Origin: Clavelina lepadiformis | Lineage: Eukaryota > Chordata > Ascidiacea > Aplousobranchia > Clavelinidae | Assembly: GCF_947623445.1 (NCBI RefSeq) | Contig: NC_135241.1 | Coordinates: 24,988,501-25,052,500 of the forward strand | DNA: 64,000 nucleotides | Reading direction: 5' to 3' | Shown here: one piece after another, positions 56,483 to 64,000 of the stretch | How positions within the stretch are numbered: the first letter of the stretch is position 1 | Layout of the letters: each line of letters begins with the position of its first letter | Translations under genes and position numbers: made by a program | The notes under the pieces: model-generated | The model's database searches: none | What the model was told of the DNA's origin: nothing | The model's input: the letters and a program-made list of their open reading frames with translations, nothing else

Positions 56483-59400
56483 ATGGCGGATTCCGCTTCT
56501 GACCGCTCTAGCGGAGAATGTTCAAGTGATGTTGATTGGATGAAACTTCCTCCGGAACTTTGGTTGGAGATTTTCAGTTATTTGTCTCCAGTAACCATTC
56601 TCAATGTAGTTGCCTTCGTTTGTCGTAAATTCAAATCATTGACTTTTAACCTTTCATTACGGAAAGAATTGGACCTGACAAACTGGGTTGGACCTATAAT
56701 AAATCTGGTACAGAATCACTTATTACTGTTTTTACTAGATATAGATGTGTTGACTTTCGACAAAGATTTTATTATTCTTGGGTTATATTCAGGAGTCCTT
56801 CATTGAGAACCTCTCGCCAGTGATCGATCAAGTTTCCGAAAATTTGCGATCACTTTCATTTTGTCAAATCACTGGAAACTTTGTGTTTGGTTCAGATAAA
56901 CGATGGTTGTTTTACAAGTTTTCAAACATTGTTCACTTGGAATTGACAGAATGTGATTATGTCACGGCTCAAATCCTGGATGAAATCCGAAAAAACTGTA
57001 AAAAAATTGAAACACTTAATCTTAGTGGATGCAGGTAAATGCGTTTGATAAATCAATTACAGTCTAATTAAAGTGTGAATGATCACAAAATCTGTGATTG
57101 CGTCATCAGTTACCTTTAATTACAATAAAAAAATAATTCGTTACCACTTTCAAATCACTTTAAATTATTGTAAATAACTGATGATAGTCTGTAAATGTAA
57201 ATTTACTATTTAATACTGGTGACGACAGCTATTTTTCTTAAGTGTCATATTTGCAGTAACGTCAATGATGAAGCCATAGAAGTTGTGAGCAGATTTGAGC
57301 ATCTTAAAATACTGAATATCTCGGAATGTTCTAAAGTTACTGATGATGGTGTTAATTTTATTGCTGATATGCCTTGTCAGATTTTGCATTTTCTTAGCTT
57401 CGCCGTCCAACAAATTAGCGATAGGTAACACGTCTTGTCTGGAAGATAGTTATTGCAAAGCTTTAAGTTAGCTTGTTATCAGTATGAAATATACGAAAAC
57501 ATTTTGATGAATGATCAAATGTACCGCAGATAAAACGTTTATTTTGTACAGGGGTATAGTGAATCTCGTCACCAAACAAACTAAGATTGAGTTCTTGATT
57601 CTATCTGGAGATAACATAACTGACTACTCTGTGATTGATGCTTGCCATTGTCTTGTAAACTTAAAAAAATTTCATATTTATGACTGCACAAATCTTACAG
57701 ATAGAAGCATCTATGCGCTGTGTGGGAAAGTAAGGTATCGAATATAGATAATAACACATTTAAAATTTATTTGCTATTCGTTTCAATCAATTCATCATTA
57801 AAGTTGAGTTGAAGTACAATAATGCAATCTTTTTAATCTAAGTGCAATATGTTTCTTGTAGATTGGAATGCTTGTGTTTGCAAAGAGCAACAAAAGTTTC
57901 TACCCAGGCCATTAATCATTTGTTCCGAGAGAAACCTCGGTTGAACTTGAAGGACCTTTGTATCGGCGATACAGACGCCGTTGTTGATGACACAGTAAAT
58001 GCAATATCATCTGGGTAGGGTTATGTTTTATATTTTAGATTTGAACAAAACCAATAAATCTGCTGTGTCGTGTTCATTTGTTTAAATAATTCCATGACTG
58101 AAATTATATTCTGACATCCGTACTATTTGAAGAAAAAAAGTTATAGTCGGCAAAGCAATATTGATATGTACTTGTAACTGTAATGAATGTATGCTGTAGT
58201 GGTAAATTTGTTGTAATTTGTATCAAGTTCCTTTACTATTACATGCTTTTCTCGTAAATATTTCGCCAGATATCCTCATCTTGAGAGAATTGAACTCAAC
58301 TTTTGCTGCAAAGTCACCGATAAATCAATTGACGAACTTATCAAATCATGCAGGTAGGTTAAGTCTCAAAATAATCGAGTAGTGAAATAATTCATCATGT
58401 TGGTCAATTTTCAAAGCGTTGTGTCGTGTAATATTTGAGCCGTTTTTTAATTGCTGTAGCTTAAACCACTGGTTTACTGGTTATTTGTTTCATTGATCTA
58501 ACTGGAGATATTCAGCTTAAATGATTGTTCATTATGTCGGGAAAGTTTGTGACAATTTCATCGATAAAACGCAAACAAGCTCGATAAGGTTTGAGCAGTG
58601 AGGAGCCGTCGATGACTTTGACAAAGAGTTTTGCAATACGACGATAATTATTCTTACGCTAACAATTCAATGATATTGGTCTTGTTTGGTGAAAGCTTTC
58701 GGGACTTTCTTTGATAAACGCAGACAAGCTTTTCAATCATGACTTGGAACAGCATAGGAAAGATTACTTAAACACACACAATAGAACTTGAGCAAGTTCC
58801 AATAAGTAGTTGACAGTAACATTATTAGCAACATTAACAACTTTACTGTTAATTTTCAAATTTCCACACTGCTTTATTACTTAACATAATATTTTAATTA
58901 GACATATTTTTATTTGCAGAAAACTAGAGGTGGTTAGTTTACAGGGACTGACAAGTTTAAAAGGCGATTGGCTTGCGGAAATAGAACGTTATTTGCCAAA
59001 ACTACGTTGTCTCACTATGTCTTTTTGTAGCGGTATTTCTAAAGAAAAAGTCAAACATCTCTTTTTGCGGTGAGATCTTTTTTTGTTATGACGTGAAGTA
59101 TAATTTTAATAATTTAATTCAATAACTTTAATTAAATCATCATCAGGTTTTATTCGGACTTTGATTAACAAAATGTTGTCAATTTGCACAATGTTAATCA
59201 ACATGATCGAATTAACAAGTTTCTTCATCCCACGTTGGATTTTTGAATTAGACAGGTTTGCTTCCAATATTAATACATTCAACTCACAATGCATGCGTAT
59301 TTACCAAACTACAACAACAGATTATATAACGCACATACAGGTTGATGGTCATTTAATTTTAATTCGATCATTGTATGACGTATAAATGTTGTCAGCCTAG

Positions 59401-59949
59401 ACTTTCAGGAACACTCTTTGGTAATGGCCTGACCATTTCACTGATATTGTTTGGTTTAAATGCGGACACCAAGCGTCATAAAAACAGAAAAAGAGAATTA
59501 ATTGAAATTATAGGAGAAGCACAGCTTAAACCAACATAAAATCAAGGACGTACCGATACAAAAAAACGTCCGTTCGGTCGCTCCTCCACATGGGAAAGCG
59601 ACGCATAACTGGCGAGCAATATTTACAGATTACCCGCAAAAACACACTAACGATGCATCCATAGGAAACGATGTAATACTAAAATAAAATATTAGAATAT
59701 TTTTCAGTATTTATGCACTTTTGTGACAGTGACAGTGTGTGTACATTTTTGTAAAAAGTGAACTTCTTTAAATCTCAAGCTAATACTGGTTATATAGGTT
59801 GCAGATTAACAATAAAGCGATTTGACTGGTTTTACTGTTACAGGAAACCTGACCTTGAACTGTTATGGAATAGGATGCAAATCAATGAGCTTAAACATGA
59901 AGATATCGACCATGTTTTGAGGAATATTACTTTGGAAGATTTTGAGTGA
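56483..59949 (+). CDS. F-box/LRR protein (SCF substrate receptor), copy 4, open
   Basis: Eight exons: 56483-56707, 56793-57034, 57257-57424, 57552-57734, 57862-58014, 58270-58353, 58920-59069, 59844-59949. They total 1311 nt and encode 436 aa (stop TGA), the same length as copy 3. The F-box is near residues 21-62 (KLPPELWLEIFSYLSPVTIL). LRRs include LNISECSKVTDDGVNFIADM and YDCTNLTDRSIYAL. All introns have GT-AG ends; the last donor is GTGAGA, not GTAAGA. Exons 4-6 are nearly identical to copy 3, while exons 1-3 differ more, which suggests gene conversion or a recent exchange in the 3' half. As for copy 3, a role as SCF ubiquitin-ligase substrate receptor is inferred from family knowledge. 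Confidence 0.88.
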
Positions 59950-60421
59950 AATTTGATAGAAATGCAAATGGAAGTAATTAATAAATTTGCTTTTCATTTG
60001 ATTCATACAAAATATTTTATTGTAACATGGTCACATGATATATTGAACATCATTATTGCGTCAACAATTCGTGTTAATATGCCAACTGATTGTAGCTGGA
60101 CAGACGAAAATCATAAACTTTAGTTTCTTTTTTGGTGTAGGTTCTGAAAATCAAAGTTAACTTACTGTAGCTTGTGTGTGACTGTGGAGAGACCAACTGT
60201 TGTTAAGTGGCAAGAAAGGTATTTCTAAGAACACAAATCTAAACAGTTAAAAGTGCAAGATATTCCCACTTGGTAAGTTCGCACGACCACAAAACATAAA
60301 GACACCACCTCAATTATGAATTCAAAAATTAACACCACGCAAACGGTTCTAGAAATGTGCAAAGAAAGGGTAAATACAGGAAAGCAAAATTATCAAACAC
60401 AATGTCAAGCCGCCATGTAGT
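59950..60421. repeat. F-box 3' flank and spacer S, copy 4 (cut)
   Basis: Aligns with 41154-41642 and stops at CCATGTAGT, where the LTR element begins. No gene. Confidence 0.85.
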
Positions 60422-61047
60422 TGTGGTGGCTTGGGGCCACACCCAGTGCCATTATATCAATTGTGAGAACGAATGCGCCATCTAGTGGCTAAAACATTGT
60501 TCATTTACAAACTGCAATCATTATGCAACATTGGAAACTTGCACCAAATAACTTTATGTGAAAACGCCGTTTAGTACGTTACCAGGTGATTTCATAGCAT
60601 CCGAGTTGAAACTGTAAATAATTCCCATTGCCAACGTTTAGTTTATCGTTTGCGATTCTGACCTATTTGTGTATATTTTGTTGAATACTTCCGCTCACAT
60701 CGCCCCGCTTTATAAACTCGTGCTAAAATGCGAGTAACGCGCAGACAGAGAGATATCGAATCGTACGAACGTATTACGTTAGTCGTGTTAAAATGTAATT
60801 TGTTAGACTTGTTTTAATTGGTGAATGCTAAGTTTGTGTTTGTGTCATAATAATCGGAACCTGTACAGTTCCTACAATAAAGGATTGTTTTCTGATAAAC
60901 TGTATCTGTTAATCGTAATAGCTTTCGGTTAGTAACAGTAGTAACACGTTAAGGTTAGAGATTTCTAACCGCACGCAACCACGGAGTCAGATCATTAATT
61001 CGGCAGGTAACCTAAGACCGAATAGTATAAGAAGCAGTGTCTCCGCA
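60422..61047 (+). repeat. 5' LTR (626 bp)
   Basis: Starts TGTGGTGGCT and ends CTCCGCA. It aligns with 2317-2949 at high identity, including TATAAA (60711-60716) and AATAAA (60876-60881). The comparison spacer at about 41636 shows the uninterrupted target. The 3' flank of this element is outside the window, so the target duplication (probably GTAGT or TAGT) cannot be confirmed. Confidence 0.9.
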
Positions 61048-61050
61048 TTT

Positions 61051-61068
61051 TGGTGACCCCGACGTGAT
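61051..61068 (+). promoter_or_regulatory. Primer-binding site, tRNA-Trp type
   Basis: TGGTGACCCCGACGTGAT starts three bases after the LTR. It is complementary to the 3' end of metazoan cytosolic tRNA-Trp (ending ATCACGTCGGGGTCA plus CCA) over all 18 bases. The tRNA sequence is from memory. Confidence 0.75.
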
Positions 61069-64000
61069 GAACGAACTCACGACCTTGAGATTATCTGCTT
61101 GAGGTTGAGGTATATTGAGGTCTTCTCCAAGTTAGATCTGCAACAAGCTTACCACCAAGTCCCGGTGGCTCCTGAAGACGTTCATAAGACGGCATTCGTT
61201 TGCCCCCTTGGGCAATTTGAATATACAAGACTTCCGTTTGGACTGTCGGGCGCGCCACGGACGTTTTCCAGACTCATAGGGGAAGTGGTACGTCCTCTTC
61301 AGCACCTGGGAATCTTTGCTTACCTCGATGATATCATCATTGGAAGTAGTAATCTGTCAGAACATCTTGAACACCTTAAGATGCTTTTTCAACGGCTTGA
61401 TGAATTCGGCTTAACGTTGAATTTCGGCAAATGTGAATTCAACCGCCAGGCTCTTGAATACCTAGGACATCACATAAGCGCTGAGGGTATACGACCGACT
61501 CAAGGAAAAGTGCAAGCCATTCTCGACTACCCTCAGCCGAAAACCGGCAAACAGCTGAAAAGTTACTTGGGCGTTTATTGCTACTATTTTCGTTTCCTGA
61601 AGCATTGCTCAACCATGCTACAGCCGTTGTACAAGCTAGTTCCAGGCAATCGAAACAAACGCGCCCCTTTACAATGGAATGCGGAAGCAGAACGCGCGTT
61701 CGCCGACAGCAAACAAGCTATCGCAAATGCTAGCACATTGGCCTTTCCAAAACTTCACGCCCCAACTTATTTAACAGTTGACGCTTCATTGACCGGGATT
61801 GGAGCAACGTTGGAACAACAACAAGGAAACCAACTTGTCCCGTTAGCATTCTTTTCAAGACAGCTGACTGCAACTCAACAGAAATACAGTTGTTTCGACC
61901 GAGAACTGTTGGCCGCTTACAAGGCAATTCGACACTTTCGTTACTTCCTGACAGGCCGTCAGTTCACCTTACGTACTGACCATCTACCTCTGGTTTCGAG
62001 TCTCGGAAAGCACTCCGAACATTACTCACCGAGACAATTCCGACAATTGCTGTTCATTACAGAATATACGACAACCGTGGAGCACATAAAAGGTTCTGAT
62101 AACGTGGTGGCGGATCTTTTGTCAAGGTCTCATAATGCAACACCCAACATTAACGCTATTTCCAGTTTTCCGCCGCCTTTGGAATATGAGAAAATAGCAG
62201 AAGCTCAAACCACAGATCCTGCCATACAAAAACTACGCGCCGCGACAACAGCACTCAAGCTTCAAGACTGCAAGCTGCCCAATAACGACGTAACAATTCT
62301 TTGTGACGTGTCCGCCGATGCAGAGCGTGTACTAGTCCCGTCATCCTTTCGGCGCCAAGTATTTTTGCACCTACATAATTTATCGCATCCTGGAAAGAAA
62401 GCCACCATCAAGCTCATCAAGGAACGATTTATCTGGACAGGAATGTGTAAACAGATCGCGACCTGGGTCCAGCAATGCCCAAACTGTCAAGAAGGAAAAA
62501 TTTTCCGTCACACCAAAACCGCACCAGGGACATTTAAGATTCCGGATGGTCGATTTTCGGATATAGCAATTGACTTGATTGGACCACTTCCAACCTCACA
62601 CGGCTATAAATACATCCTTACGTGTATTGACCGGTATACTCGTTTCGTTCAAGCCATACCAATCCCGGATGCCACGACAGAAACCGTCGCCGCTTACTTT
62701 GTAAATCACTGGTGTTCCTTGGTCGGCGTTCCAGTCATCCTCACAAGTGACCGTGGACCATGTTTCACAAGTTCTGCCTGGGCGGAAATTATGCGATCTC
62801 TAGGTATTCAACACAATCTGACAACATCTTACCATCCCCAGGCCAATGGAATTACGGAACGTGCAAATGCGGAGATCAAGCGCGCCATCAAGTGTTCAGA
62901 CGAACCAGAGCGTTGGTTTCACAAACTGGGTTTTATTGTCCTGGCTCTGCGAAATCGCTATCTGCAGGACCTGAAATGTACACCAGCTGAGTTAACTTTT
63001 GGACACACCTTACGTCTTCCAGGTGGTTTCTTTTCTGACTCAAAGCTTGCCTCTGCAGTTCCTACATCCAGCTACCTCGGTGCGTATCGAGACTTCATCA
63101 ACGACCTTCAGTTTACACCAACGACCGCACATACGAAATTCATACAGTCCTATGTTCATCCGGATTTGAAACAGTGTGACCGCGTCTATGTGCGCTGTGA
63201 CCATGTCAAAAGAGCGTTGGAACGCCCTTATGTTGGCCCGTTTCCAGTACTGGAAAGATACGAAAAGTATTTTGTTATTTCCCGTCAGGGAAAACCGGAC
63301 CGCGTTTCCCTCGACCGTCTAAAGCCGAGCTATACTATCGATATTGATGCGCCGTTACCAGCACCACCTTCGCATCAACAACAGAATTTTTCTTTGCAGA
63401 CACAAGATCCTGCTCCGCAGCCATTGCCCTCCACCTCGGCGAGACAAGAAACGGTACCACCAACTGTCACCGACCCGAAGCCAACAAAACCTCCTGCGGT
63501 TATAAAGACGTCTCGAGCTGGTCGTAAAATCATTCCACCGAAACGTTTCACAAATTATAAAAGCAACATGTTCATTTGCTTGATGCTTTCGTGCCTCTGC
63601 ATGTTCTCATCAGCCGAACAGAGGAACTTCCAACAAGATGACCAAGAATTTCTATTATGCCAACGTTCGCACTCACTCGGGTTGTATACCTTTGATAACG
63701 GCATGCATTGCCAAAAGCAGACGCCCTTCACCATACACAACTGTTCGGCTACAGTGTTTGCTCCAGATCTGCACCTCCAGAAGATTCCGGCAACAGTTTG
63801 TACTTCACAGATTACGGCCTGGAGCACCATGTATTTCTTTTTTGGGAGTTACCAGAAATCGGCCAATACCATTGACGCTCACCCACCTTACAATCAGAAG
63901 TGTACGTCGTGGAATGAAACCAAGGTCTCATCGAATGGCCCACTCATTCAATCTGATCCTGCAGCGTACTCAACACGGAATGCCGTTCATTACAAGTATG
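61057..64000 (+). pseudogene. Pol (partial RT, RNase H, integrase) fused in frame to env-like region; runs off the window
   Basis: One frame is open without a stop from 61057 to the window end (981 codons). RT starts abruptly at VFSKLDLQQAYHQV, lacking its first motifs, and has the catalytic YLDD at 61321-61332. RNase H follows (LTVDASLTGIGATL, about 61771; DRELLAAYKAIRHF). Integrase has a zinc-binding HHCC (HNLSHPG... CPNC, about 62384-62480) and a D,D-E core: IDLIGPL near 62570, SDRGPCFTS near 62748, ITERANAE near 62850. A Pro-rich linker leads at 63568 into a Met followed by FICLMLSCLCMFSSA, a signal-peptide-like start of the env-like part, with Asn-glycosylation sites (NCSA, NETK). No ATG precedes RT at a sensible place and the RT is truncated, so this copy is defective for replication. 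No chromodomain seen. Confidence 0.88.

Larger units (their letters stand above)
61048..64000 (+). mobile_element. Ty3/gypsy-type LTR retrotransposon, 5' part (internal deletion)
   Basis: Internal region of the right-hand element. Between the primer site and reverse transcriptase there are only about 50 bases. Gag, protease and the N-terminal part of RT are therefore absent at the normal place. Then come RT, RNase H, integrase and an env-like region. The second half lies beyond the window. Confidence 0.9.

Noticed and set aside
1..64000. tRNA or rRNA genes
   Set aside because: Scanned by eye for box A/box B pairs and rRNA-like sequence; only the decayed box A at 19690 and the primer-binding site at 61051 were found, neither a gene.

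Overview
This looks like a eukaryotic, probably ascidian (Ciona-like tunicate) genomic window. It is AT-rich, with short GT-AG introns and exon-split genes. It also carries P-element (THAP), hAT and Ty3/gypsy transposons, and no bacterial-style operons. The organism is an inference; I could run no search.

The window is framed by two copies of one Ty3/gypsy-type LTR family. At the left edge is the 3' part of one copy (env-like frame, then a gag-like frame, polypurine tract, 3' LTR; 1-2949). At the right edge is the 5' part of another (5' LTR, tRNA-Trp-type primer site, pol fused in frame to env-like; 60422-64000). Between them lies a mosaic tandem array built from two segment types.

Segment type 1 has three parts. 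The first is an Ig-like transmembrane receptor whose cytoplasmic tail is encoded by a string of duplicated phase-1 cassette exons (copy 1 at 3150-7478; tail-only copy 2 at 30477-32956). The second is a protein-kinase C-lobe gene remnant (9264-10276; 34864-35672). The third is a 3' fragment of Rtf1 (about 10680-11094; 36060-36491). Segment type 2 is an intronless minus-strand Rtf1 gene (Paf1-complex Plus3 protein) plus a plus-strand eight-exon F-box/leucine-rich-repeat gene. Rtf1 copies are at 13048-14806 (frameshifted), 23149-24906 (open) and 48449-50206 (open). F-box/LRR copies are at 17634-21465 (acceptor mutated), 28725-29708 (truncated, nonsense), 37684-41153 (open, 436 aa) and 56483-59949 (open, 436 aa). 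The spacers are themselves repeated, so the region grew by segmental duplication with later deletions.

Younger mobile DNA interrupts the duplicated segments, and the undisturbed paralogous copies act as empty sites. There is a 5.5-kb P-element-like transposon (42342-47866; 32-bp inverted ends, 8-bp target duplication, one nonsense codon in the transposase). A 1.0-kb hAT element (43504-44508) is nested inside it. There is also a 316-bp hAT miniature element (34036-34351), an 813-bp element with AATAAGGCCC-rich inverted ends (27464-28276), and the right-hand LTR element.

The best candidate for new biology is the receptor tail. Eight consecutive symmetric exons each carry a YAEV tyrosine site. 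Four of the five type-A exons pair it with an NPLY-type motif (one of them NSLY) and two of the three type-B exons with PPLPSR. Gain, loss or skipping of an exon would change the number of docking sites without breaking the frame. The coexistence of at least two apparently functional F-box/LRR paralogues with two intact intronless Rtf1 copies is the second.
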